Assembly (NCBI GenBank): GCA_905235165.1
Contig: CAJOKK010000085.1
Span: forward strand, 1-8,600
Direction of reading: 5' to 3'
Length of the DNA: 8,600 nt
Source of the DNA: an uncultured Atopobiaceae bacterium
GTDB taxonomy: Bacteria; Actinomycetota; Coriobacteriia; Coriobacteriales; Atopobiaceae
Position numbers and translations under genes: made by a program. Numbering within the stretch: the stretch's first letter is position 1; the number at the start of each line of letters is the position of its first letter. The notes below the pieces were generated by a model, which saw only the letters and a program-made list of their open reading frames with translations, made no database searches and was not told the DNA's origin. Of the stretch, positions 1 through 5,937 are shown in pieces.

Positions 1-13
1 ATTACAGAATAAG

Positions 14-49
14 GGGTCTTGTTTTGCCGTATAGGGCGAAAACACACCC
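14..49. repeat. Imperfect inverted repeat (GTTTTGCC / GGCGAAAAC)
   Basis: GTTTTGCC at 21-28 pairs with GGCGAAAAC at 35-43 (one bulged G) around the loop GTATAG. GGGT at 14-17 then pairs with ACCC at 46-49 across a small internal mismatch. About 13 pairs form in all. No T-run follows, so a classical intrinsic terminator is not supported. It could be a protein-binding dyad or the end of an upstream transcript. The same half-site sequence recurs at 228-241. Confidence 0.45.
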
Positions 50-306
50 TCGTTTGCGCAGGTAAATCGGTCGTTATTTTGACCTTAGTTTTGGGGGTGT
101 AACTTTTTCTGCTATATCCTCAAATTTATGGCATTAGAACGTTAAAAAGTGGTACGGCCCCTTCCGGCAAGGCGCCAAAAGCAAAAAGCGCGGGCCGCAA
201 AGATGCGATACCGTGTTAACTAAGCGGGAAAACACGACCCCTATAGGTAACATGGGCCCCGCCCCCTACCATTCATTTCAAGATTTGCAAGGTAAACACC
301 CCTCAA

Positions 307-346
307 GATGTCAGGAAATGTTACCCCAGCAACATTCCGTGACATC
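307..346. promoter_or_regulatory. Inverted repeat upstream of the amidohydrolase gene
   Basis: The arms 307-322 (GATGTCAGGAAATGTT) and 331-346 (AACATTCCGTGACATC) are complementary at 14 of 16 positions around an 8-nt spacer. The outer seven pairs (GATGTCA/TGACATC) and inner six (AATGTT/AACATT) are perfect. The repeat ends 68 nt before the start codon at 415. In DNA it could be an operator; in RNA a leader hairpin. The sequence after it is pyrimidine-rich but has no clean T-run, so terminator function is unproven. Confidence 0.5.
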
Positions 347-414
347 TTCCCCTCCTTCACCGTGCGCCCGCCAACGCAACGCTATACTTCGCTAAACAAC
401 TTCAGGAGGAGCCC

Positions 415-1212
415 ATGCCCATCGTCGACATGCACGCGCATATCTATCCGGAGAAGATCGCCGACAAGGCAACGCAGAGCGTCGGCCAGTTCTACAACAT
501 TCCCATGCAGGGTGAGGTCGGCAACATCGCCACCCTGCGCCAGCTGCGCGACACCAGCCCCATTACGCATAACGTCGTCTGCTCCGTCGCGGTCAAGCCC
601 CAGACGGTTACCTCCATCAACAACTTCATCGCCTCAACGGTCGCCGAAGACTCCACGCTCATCGGCCTTGCTGCGATGCACCAAGACTTCACCGACATCG
701 AGTCTGAGCTCGATCGCATCACGGCCCTCGGCCTGCGCGGCGTCAAGCTCCATCCCGATTCCCAGGCCGTCAACATGGACGATCCTCGCCTCATGCGCCT
801 CTACGAATCCTGCGAGCGCCGCGGTCTCGCCGTTCTTATCCACTGCGGCGACTACCGCTACGACTACTCCCACCCCCACCGCCTCAAGCGCATCCTCCAC
901 GAGTTCCCGCAGCTCAGAGTATGCGCCGCCCACTTCGGCGGCTGGTCCCTCTTCGACCTCGCCCTCGAGTTCCTTGAGCACGAGCACTGCTACCTCGACG
1001 TCTCCAGTTCCATGTTCGCCCTCGGCCTGCGCCGCACGCGCGAGCTCATAGAGGACTACACCCCCAGCCGCATCCTCTTCGGCTCCGACTTCCCCATGTG
1101 GAACCCAGAAAGCGAGTACAGCCGCTTCTCCAGCCTCGCTTTCTCCGACGCCAGCAAAGAGCTTATGACGTGGAGAAACGCCGAATCCTGGCTAGCCTGC
1201 GACATCAACTAA
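415..1212 (+). CDS. Amidohydrolase-2 family metal-dependent hydrolase
   Basis: This 265-residue protein looks like a complete member of the amidohydrolase-related (PF04909, TIM-barrel) family, which hydrolyses or decarboxylates small carbonyl compounds with a divalent metal at the barrel mouth. Visible family marks in order are the N-terminal metal motif DMHAH (H7, H9), GVKLHPD (H113), the strand-end motif IHCGD (H143), AHFGG (H173), and a C-terminal FGSDFPMW with the conserved aspartate D225. No signal peptide or membrane segment is seen, so it should be cytoplasmic. The start is fixed by AGGAGG at 403-408, six bases upstream of the ATG. The neighbours give no pathway clue, and the substrate cannot be named; uncharacterised homologues are common in anaerobic Gram-positives. 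Family assignment is firm, reaction unknown. Confidence 0.9.
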   Translation: MPIVDMHAHIYPEKIADKATQSVGQFYNIPMQGEVGNIATLRQLRDTSPITHNVVCSVAVKPQTVTSINNFIASTVAEDSTLIGLAAMHQDFTDIESELDRITALGLRGVKLHPDSQAVNMDDPRLMRLYESCERRGLAVLIHCGDYRYDYSHPHRLKRILHEFPQLRVCAAHFGGWSLFDLALEFLEHEHCYLDVSSSMFALGLRRTRELIEDYTPSRILFGSDFPMWNPESEYSRFSSLAFSDASKELMTWRNAESWLACDIN

Positions 1213-1340
1213 CCGCACACGGCAAACAGCGTCGCCATCCGCCTGCGCGAGGCTATGATGTTTCACGTCCTTACAAAGCGCCGCCGGCCCAATCGCCCGC
1301 GCCGCCGCGTTAAGCGCAAACGTCAGCAGGGGAGGTGACC
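1213..1340 (+). promoter_or_regulatory. Gap before the CorA-like gene; weak promoter candidate
   Basis: A TATGAT hexamer at 1254-1259 resembles a -10 box, but the bases 17 nt upstream (GTCGCC) are a poor -35. The remainder is very GC-rich (CGCCGCCGG, GCGCCGCCGCG) with no clean terminator hairpin. The CorA-like gene may have its own promoter here or be read through from the amidohydrolase gene. Confidence 0.2.
1331..1335 (+). promoter_or_regulatory. Ribosome binding site deciding the CorA-like start
   Basis: GGAGG within AGGGGAGG lies five bases before the ATG at 1341. An in-frame GTG at 1335 overlaps this site itself and therefore cannot be the start, so the ATG is preferred, which removes two residues. 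Confidence 0.8.
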
Positions 1341-2285
1341 ATGATCGAGCTCTATCGCACCGACGGTCCCATAACGCGCGTAGTGCATGAAATCGAAGAC
1401 TGGACTTGGGTCAAGCTCACGGCACCTACGTCAGAAGAGATCAACCGTGTTGCTTCCGCGCTGCCTGGCCTCGATCCCGATGACCTCATGGCCGCCAACG
1501 ACCCAGAGGAGAAGACCCGTCTCGCTTACGAAGACAGCTACTCGCTCATTCTTGTTGACGTCCCTACGCACGAGGTTCGCCATACCATCAAGACCTACAG
1601 CACCATCCCGCTCGGCATCATCGTCATGCCGCGCAACGTCATCACGGTCTGCGCGGTCGACACCGCCGCGCTCCGCCCCTTCCATGCCGGCACCATCCGC
1701 GGCTTCTCCACCCGCTCGCGCATCAGCTTCATCTACCAAATCCTGCTGCGCACCTCCCTGCTCTACCAGCAGGCCCTGACCGAAGTCGACGGCAAGCGCC
1801 GCGAGTTCGAGGAGCGCATTGAGTCGCTTTCCGACGAGAAGGACTTGATTCGCCTGCACGAGCTCGAGTCAACGCTCGTCTACTTCGACACCTCCCTGCG
1901 CGGTAACGGCAGCGTTCTGGCGCGTCTCGAGCATTCCGAGCGCCTCAAGCCTGGCCCGGAGGAAGAAGAGCTCCTCCAAGACGCCCTGGTCGAGAATAGG
2001 CAGGCTGTCGAGATGGCGCAGATCTACCGCGACATCATCGACGGCACGCGTGACCTCATGAGCTCGGTCATGGACGCTCGCCTGAACAACGTCATGCAGC
2101 GCCTGACCTCCATCACGCTGATCCTCTCCATTCCCACCATCATCAGCGGCCTCTACGGCATGAACGTCGACCTCAACTGGATGCCGCTGGCCCTGACCCC
2201 GCACGGCTTCGGCATCATCTGCGGCATGACCAGCATCATCTGCGTGCTCCTCTCCCTGGTCCTCGTCCGTCGCGGCTGGATGTGA
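1341..2285 (+). CDS. CorA-family divalent cation (Mg2+) transporter
   Basis: This 314-residue protein has the layout of CorA-type channels (PF01544): a long soluble N-terminal domain, a charged helical stalk (about residues 130-250, rich in Glu/Arg/Leu), then two C-terminal membrane helices. The selectivity signature YGMN is at 272-275, at the end of TM1 (about 253-275). A short loop follows, then TM2 (about 289-309) and a basic tail ending RRGWM. Family members form pentamers in the cytoplasmic membrane and move Mg2+, sometimes Co2+, Ni2+ or Zn2+; the ion here is inferred. The E-x-x-x-P acidic loop motif seen in some CorA proteins is not obvious, so this may be a divergent CorA-like branch. 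Oddly, the last codons and stop form the outer end of the giant palindrome that follows, so the 3' end of this mRNA would be locked in a hairpin. Confidence 0.92.
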   Translation: MIELYRTDGPITRVVHEIEDWTWVKLTAPTSEEINRVASALPGLDPDDLMAANDPEEKTRLAYEDSYSLILVDVPTHEVRHTIKTYSTIPLGIIVMPRNVITVCAVDTAALRPFHAGTIRGFSTRSRISFIYQILLRTSLLYQQALTEVDGKRREFEERIESLSDEKDLIRLHELESTLVYFDTSLRGNGSVLARLEHSERLKPGPEEEELLQDALVENRQAVEMAQIYRDIIDGTRDLMSSVMDARLNNVMQRLTSITLILSIPTIISGLYGMNVDLNWMPLALTPHGFGIICGMTSIICVLLSLVLVRRGWM

Positions 2286-2543
2286 GGGCCGGCGAGTCCG
2301 TTAGAGTGAGTCAGCTGCCGGCTGCCAGCGAGTCCGTTAAGTGAGTCAGTTACCGTAGTGAGTCGGTTACCGTAGTCCTTTTTGACTCATTTTGTTCGCC
2401 AGCGAACAAAATGAGTCAAAAAGGACTACGGTAACTGACTCACTAACGGACTCACTGGCGGGTAACTGACTCACTTAACGGACTCGCTGGCAGCCGGCAG
2501 CTGACTCACTCTAACGGACTCGCCGGCCCTCACATCCAGCCGC
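2272..2543. repeat. Giant near-perfect palindrome (127 paired positions)
   Basis: Bases 2272-2354 are exactly complementary to 2461-2543 (83 pairs). Inside this, 2356-2399 pairs with 2402-2445 (44 pairs, one of them G-T). The centre is only two bases (CA at 2400-2401). The single irregularity is a 15-nt bulge on the right arm (2446-2460) opposite one base on the left (2355). The left arm begins inside codon 311 of the CorA-like gene, so the right arm carries a reversed copy of that gene's last codons and stop. Transcribed from either strand it would fold into a very long hairpin. It separates two same-strand genes and could stop transcription or stabilise mRNA ends, but no GC hairpin followed by a T-run marks a conventional terminator. 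No flanking target duplication or transposase suggests a mobile element. Confidence 0.95.
2430..2528. repeat. Three tandem 31-35 nt units in the palindrome's right arm
   Basis: The right arm divides into three units of similar sequence, 2430-2460, 2461-2495 and 2496-2528. Each runs GG-(T/C)A(A/G)-CTGACTCACT, then a short variable step, TAACGGACTC, and a GC-rich end. Reverse complements of the second and third are at 2320-2354 and 2287-2319, and a shortened first unit is at 2355-2371. Within units, read on the left arm, a 12-nt step is visible: GCGAGTCCGTTA followed by AGTGAGTCAGTT. Confidence 0.85.
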
Positions 2544-2641
2544 TCCCCGCCCGCCTGTTTCCAACCTTCGTCATCCTGCGCCAACCCTAATCGCTCGTGG
2601 TATCGTTGCTGCAAATATTCCCACGCACGCAGGAGGAACCC
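2544..2641 (+). promoter_or_regulatory. Possible extended -10 promoter for icd
   Basis: Between the palindrome and icd, TGGTATCGT near 2598-2606 resembles an extended -10 box (TGN plus TATCGT). No good -35 is visible 17 nt upstream. Transcription would start about 30 nt before the icd ATG. This is the only promoter-like element seen between the palindrome and icd. Confidence 0.3.
2631..2636 (+). promoter_or_regulatory. Ribosome binding site deciding the icd start
   Basis: AGGAGG lies five bases before the ATG at 2642. An earlier in-frame start at 2597 would add 15 residues unlike the family N-terminus and would place this site inside the coding region, so 2642 is chosen. Confidence 0.85.
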
Positions 2642-3841
2642 ATGACCAAGATCGCCATGACTACGCCGCTCGTAGAGATGGACGGCGACGAGATGACCCG
2701 CGTCATCTGGCAGATGATCAAAGACGAGCTCATCACCCCGTACGTCGACCTCAAGACCGAGTACTACGACCTCGGCCTCGAGCACCGCGAGGCCACGGGC
2801 GACCAGGTAACCATCGATTCCGCCGAGGCAACCAAGCGCCTGGGCGTCGCCGTCAAGTGCGCTACCATCACCCCCAACGCCGCACGTGTGGAGGAGTACA
2901 ACCTCTCCCAGATGTGGAAGTCGCCCAACGGCACCATCCGCGCCCTGCTCGACGGCACCGTCTTCCGCGCACCCATCGTGGTCAAGGGCATCGAGCCCTA
3001 CGTCCGCACCTGGCAAAAGCCCATCACCATCGCCCGTCATGCCTACGGCGACATCTACAAGAACACCGAGCTCCGCATCCCCGGTCCCGGCAAGGTCGAG
3101 CTCGTCTACACCCCGGCCGACGGCGGCGACGAGCTCCGCGCCACCGTCCACGACTTCGACGGTGCCGGCATCGCCCAGGGCATCCACAACCTCGACGCCT
3201 CCATCGAGAGCTTCGCCCGCGCCAGCTTCGAGTACGCCCTCGCCACCGGCCAGGACCTCTGGTTCGCCAGCAAGGACACCATCTCCAAGACCTACGACCA
3301 CCGCTTCAAGGACATCTTCCAGGAGATCTTCGACGCGGATTACCGCGAGCGCTTCGACGCCGCCGGCATCGAGTACTTCTACACCCTGATCGACGACGCC
3401 GTCGCCCGCGTCATTCGCAGCGAGGGCGGCTTCATCTGGGCCTGCAAGAACTACGACGGCGACGTCATGAGTGACATGCTCTCCACCGCCTTCGGCAGCC
3501 TGGCCATGATGACCAGCGTCCTCGTCTCGCCCAAGGGCTACTACGAGTACGAGGCCGCCCACGGCACGGTCCAGCGCCACTACTACAAGCACCTGGCGGG
3601 GGAGAAGACCTCCACCAACAGCGTGGCCACGATCTTCGCCTGGACGGGCGCCCTGCGCAAGCGCGGTGAGCTCGACGGCCTGGACGACCTTGTCGCCTTC
3701 GCCGACCGCCTCGAGAAGGCCACCGTCGACACGATCGAGGCCGGCGAGATGACCGGCGACCTCGCCGCCATCACAACGCTCACCGACGTTAAGCGCCTCG
3801 ACACCCTTGAGTTCATCAAGGCAATTGCGAGCAGGATGTAA
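2642..3841 (+). CDS. icd: NADP-dependent isocitrate dehydrogenase (type II)
   Basis: This 399-residue cytoplasmic enzyme oxidatively decarboxylates isocitrate to 2-oxoglutarate with NADP+, supplying carbon for glutamate and NADPH. Length and sequence match the homodimeric, eukaryotic-like type II group also found in Bifidobacterium. Visible marks: the N-terminal LVEMDGDEMTRVIW, the substrate loop WKSPNGTIR (S94-R100), the metal-binding aspartates in IDDAVAR (D251/D252) and NYDGDVMSDM (D274, D278), and the NADP-binding region EAAHGTVQRH (304-313), then GEKTSTNSVATIFAWTGAL. The isocitrate/isopropylmalate dehydrogenase signature is therefore intact. The HGTVQRH loop fits NADP rather than NAD usage, by family knowledge. 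It lies 98 nt after the long palindrome and 61 nt before an ABC importer. In an anaerobe with a partial TCA cycle it would mainly feed glutamate synthesis, which is inference. Confidence 0.97.
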   Translation: MTKIAMTTPLVEMDGDEMTRVIWQMIKDELITPYVDLKTEYYDLGLEHREATGDQVTIDSAEATKRLGVAVKCATITPNAARVEEYNLSQMWKSPNGTIRALLDGTVFRAPIVVKGIEPYVRTWQKPITIARHAYGDIYKNTELRIPGPGKVELVYTPADGGDELRATVHDFDGAGIAQGIHNLDASIESFARASFEYALATGQDLWFASKDTISKTYDHRFKDIFQEIFDADYRERFDAAGIEYFYTLIDDAVARVIRSEGGFIWACKNYDGDVMSDMLSTAFGSLAMMTSVLVSPKGYYEYEAAHGTVQRHYYKHLAGEKTSTNSVATIFAWTGALRKRGELDGLDDLVAFADRLEKATVDTIEAGEMTGDLAAITTLTDVKRLDTLEFIKAIASRM

Positions 3842-3892
3842 CGTCTACCCCATTGACCGCGCGCCCCAAAGGGCTCGACACAAAGCGAGAAC

Positions 3893-3898
3893 AGGAGA
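3893..3898 (+). promoter_or_regulatory. Ribosome binding site of the binding-protein gene
   Basis: AGGAGA lies four bases before the ATG at 3903. The upstream in-frame start at 3807 lies inside icd and would place about 32 residues before the signal peptide, so 3903 is preferred. No promoter is obvious in the 61 bases between icd and this gene. Confidence 0.8.
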
Positions 3899-3902
3899 CA
3901 CG

Positions 3903-4892
3903 ATGGCAAATATGACGAGAAGGTCCCTGGTTGCCGGCCTTGGCGGAACCATGGCCTCGCTGGCACTGGCTGCATGTGGCAACAGCTCCACCGACGGCGC
4001 ATCCGGCTCCACCGACGCCGCGGGCAAGTCCTTCAAGATCGGCGTCCTGCAGCTCGTGGAGCACGACGCCCTCGACGCAGCAAACGCCGGATTCGTCACG
4101 GCAATCCAGGACTCCGGCCTCGACGTCAAGATCGACCAGCAGAACGCCCAGGGCGACCAGAGCGCTTGCCAGACCATCGCCACCAAGCTGGTCAACGATG
4201 GCAATGACCTCATCCTGGCCATCGCCACCCCCTCCGTTGAGGCCGTCGCCGGCGCGACCGACCAGATTCCCATCGTCGGTACCGCCGTCACCGACTTCGA
4301 GGCCTCGGGCCTCGTTGCGTCCAACGAGAAGCCCGGCGGCAACATCACGGGTACCTCCGACCTCACCCCCGTTGAGGAGCAGATCGCCCTTATCCCCAAG
4401 TTCCTCCCCGATGCCAAGACGGTGGGCATCCTCTACTGCACGGCAGAGTCCAACTCAGACATCCAGGTCAAGATGGCCGAGGACGCCTGCAAGGCCAACG
4501 GCCTGACCCCCGAGCGCTACAGCGTCGCCTCCTCCAACGAGATCCAGCAGGTCGTTGAGTCGGCCGTCAACAAGGTTGACGTCCTCTATGCTCCCACCGA
4601 CAACGTCATCGCCGCGGGCTTCGCGACGGTTGCCATGGTTGCCAACGAGAAGGGCATCCCCACGGTCTGCGGCGAGAAGGGCATGATCGATGCCGGTGGC
4701 CTCGTCACCATCTCCATCGACTACCTGGAGCTCGGCAAGCGCGCCGGCGAGATGGCCCTGCGCATCCTCACCGAGGGCGCCAACCCGGCCGATATGCCCA
4801 TTGAGCACCTCGATTTCGAGGAGTGCGAGCTCATCACGAGCGAAGAAACCGCCAAGAAGCTCGGCATCGATCTCTCGCCCCTCTCAAACTAA
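3903..4892 (+). CDS. ABC importer substrate-binding lipoprotein (TrpX-like)
   Basis: This 329-residue lipoprotein captures the ligand outside the membrane for the permease and ATPase encoded next. Residues 1-25 form a lipoprotein signal: twin Arg at 6-7 (MTRRSLVAG, Tat-like), a hydrophobic stretch, and lipobox LAAC with Cys25 as the lipidated residue. A Ser/Gly/Thr/Asp-rich linker (about 26-43) leads to the mature domain. The mature domain matches the PF04392 / COG2984 family throughout: FKIGVLQLVEHDALDAA (44-60), NAQGDQS (81-87), DLILAIATP (102-110), GGNITGTSDLTPVE (145-158), PTDNVIAA, and C-terminal ISIDYLELGKRAGEMA. Characterised relatives (pneumococcal TrpX) bind tryptophan and other aromatic amino acids; the ligand here is inferred. 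No T-box leader, common for such operons in Firmicutes, is visible upstream; icd precedes it instead. Family assignment is firm. Confidence 0.93.
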   Translation: MANMTRRSLVAGLGGTMASLALAACGNSSTDGASGSTDAAGKSFKIGVLQLVEHDALDAANAGFVTAIQDSGLDVKIDQQNAQGDQSACQTIATKLVNDGNDLILAIATPSVEAVAGATDQIPIVGTAVTDFEASGLVASNEKPGGNITGTSDLTPVEEQIALIPKFLPDAKTVGILYCTAESNSDIQVKMAEDACKANGLTPERYSVASSNEIQQVVESAVNKVDVLYAPTDNVIAAGFATVAMVANEKGIPTVCGEKGMIDAGGLVTISIDYLELGKRAGEMALRILTEGANPADMPIEHLDFEECELITSEETAKKLGIDLSPLSN

Positions 4893-4956
4893 AAAGATTG
4901 GCCCTCCCAAGGCGGCTGCCACTTGCCGCTTGCCCAACATAGGCGTATCGTTCAAT

Positions 4957-4989
4957 ATTCGCCCCGGCGACATCCTCGCCGGGGCGAGT
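4957..4989 (+). promoter_or_regulatory. Intra-operon GC-rich hairpin
   Basis: CGCCCCGGCGA at 4960-4970 is exactly complementary to TCGCCGGGGCG at 4976-4986 around the loop CATCC. Three more pairs, one of them G-T, extend the stem to 14 pairs (4957-4989). No T-run follows, so it is more likely an mRNA-stabilising or partial-attenuation element between the binding-protein and permease genes than a full terminator. Such hairpins commonly make binding proteins more abundant than their permeases. Confidence 0.75.
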
Positions 4990-5005
4990 TCTGGCAGTCT
5001 CTACA

Positions 5006-5012
5006 GGGAGGG
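5006..5012 (+). promoter_or_regulatory. Ribosome binding site deciding the permease start
   Basis: GGGAGGG lies seven bases before the ATG at 5020. The frame is open far upstream, into the end of the lipoprotein gene, but the 5' part overlaps the hairpin and encodes nothing membrane-like, so 5020 is the supported start. Confidence 0.85.
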
Positions 5013-5019
5013 CTCGACT

Positions 5020-5937
5020 ATGCTCCTTGCGTTTCAAGGCGCCGTGTCCCAGGGAATCCTCTGGGGCGTTATGGTGCTCGGTGTCTACATCACCTTCCGT
5101 CTGCTCGACATCGCCGACCTGACCGTCGACGGCAGCCTTGCCCTCGGCGGCTGCGTCTGCGCGGTCCTGCTCGTCAACAACGGAGCCAACCCCTGGCTGG
5201 CCCTGCTCGCCGCGGCGTTTGCAGGCATGCTGGCCGGCGCGGTCACGGGCATCCTGCACACGGTCTTCGACATTCCCGCCATCCTGGCCGGAATCCTCAC
5301 CCAGACCGCGCTGTGGTCCATCAACCTGCGCATCATGGGCAAGAGCAACATCCCGCTGCTCAAGTGCCCCAACGTCTTCACCGACATCTCCAAGGCCACG
5401 GGCATGACGCAGGCCACGGCGGCCCTGATCATCGGCCTGGCCGTCGTCGCGCTCGTCATTGCCAGCCTCTACTGGTTCTTCGGCACCGAGATCGGCTCGG
5501 CCCTGCGCGCCACCGGCAACAACGAGACCATGGCCCGCGCCCTCGGCATCGACACCCGCGTCACCAAGCTGCTCGCCCTGTCCCTCTCTAACGGCCTGGT
5601 CGGCCTCTCCGGCGGCCTCATCTGCCAGAGCCAGAAGTACGCCGACATCGGCATGGGCACCGGTGCCATCATCATCGGCCTGGCCGCCATCGTCATCGGC
5701 GAGGTCCTCGGCCAGCTCATGCCCGGCAAGCTCCGCTCCTTCTCCAGCCGCCTCATCTCGGCTGTCGTCGGCTCCATCGTCTACTTCCTCATTCGCGCCA
5801 TCGTGCTGCAGCTCGGCATGGACGCCAACGACATGAAGCTCATCTCCGCCGTCATCGTGGCCATCGCGCTCAGCGTCCCCGTGGTCTCGGAGCGCATGCG
5901 CCTGCGTCGCCAGCTCAAGAAGGGAGTTGAGGCCTAA
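5020..5937 (+). CDS. ABC importer membrane permease (TrpY-like)
   Basis: This 305-residue integral membrane protein is the channel subunit of the importer, of the BPD_transp_2 type (PF02653, COG4120), related to the branched-chain amino acid permeases LivH/LivM. Hydrophobic segments are at roughly 8-27, 39-53, 58-80, 84-105, 130-154, 185-201, 213-232, 244-265 and 273-290. The segment SALRATGNNETMARALGID (about 160-178) is the cytoplasmic coupling loop that contacts the ATPase. The N-terminal FRLLDIADLTVDGSLALGG is typical of this family. The C-terminus is short and basic (RMRLRRQLKKG). Its stop overlaps the ATPase start (TAATG), implying translational coupling. The 127-nt gap from the lipoprotein gene contains a strong hairpin. 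Confidence 0.94.
   Translation: MLLAFQGAVSQGILWGVMVLGVYITFRLLDIADLTVDGSLALGGCVCAVLLVNNGANPWLALLAAAFAGMLAGAVTGILHTVFDIPAILAGILTQTALWSINLRIMGKSNIPLLKCPNVFTDISKATGMTQATAALIIGLAVVALVIASLYWFFGTEIGSALRATGNNETMARALGIDTRVTKLLALSLSNGLVGLSGGLICQSQKYADIGMGTGAIIIGLAAIVIGEVLGQLMPGKLRSFSSRLISAVVGSIVYFLIRAIVLQLGMDANDMKLISAVIVAIALSVPVVSERMRLRRQLKKGVEA

Larger units (their letters stand above)
1..414. other. AT-richer intergenic region with repeated boxes
   Basis: No convincing gene lies in these 414 bases. The composition is clearly more AT-rich than the coding regions that follow. It contains several related boxes: GAAAACACACCC at 38-49, GAAAACACGACCCC at 228-241 and GTAAACACCCC at 292-302, with an opposite-strand relative GGGGTCTTGTTTTGCC at 13-28. 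GGGGGTGTAAC near 93-103 is a weaker relative. Two dyads are listed separately. Short open frames here overlap the dyads, lack ribosome binding sites and resemble nothing I know. The region probably holds the end of an upstream transcript and the control region of the amidohydrolase gene, but no promoter stands out. Confidence 0.6.

Noticed and set aside
308..1051. 247-codon plus-strand frame overlapping the amidohydrolase
   Set aside because: It is a Ser/Thr/Arg/Pro-rich frameshifted reading of the amidohydrolase gene and lacks the family motifs and a ribosome binding site.
2272..2543. The palindrome as an IS/MITE or CRISPR array
   Set aside because: No transposase and no flanking direct duplication are visible (bases just outside, CCGTC and TCCCC, differ). 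The units are adjacent without unique spacers, so it is not a CRISPR array.
2272..2543. The palindrome as a simple fold-back sequencing artefact
   Set aside because: A fold-back artefact should be symmetric throughout. Here the right arm has a 15-nt bulge explained by repeat-unit loss, plus a G-T position, and icd follows normally. Still worth confirming with long reads.
2471..3592. 373-codon open frame on the minus strand antisense to icd
   Set aside because: Its Val/Ala/Asp/Gly-rich composition is what the reverse of a GC3-rich gene gives. icd on the plus strand carries all catalytic motifs, and this frame starts inside it without a ribosome binding site.
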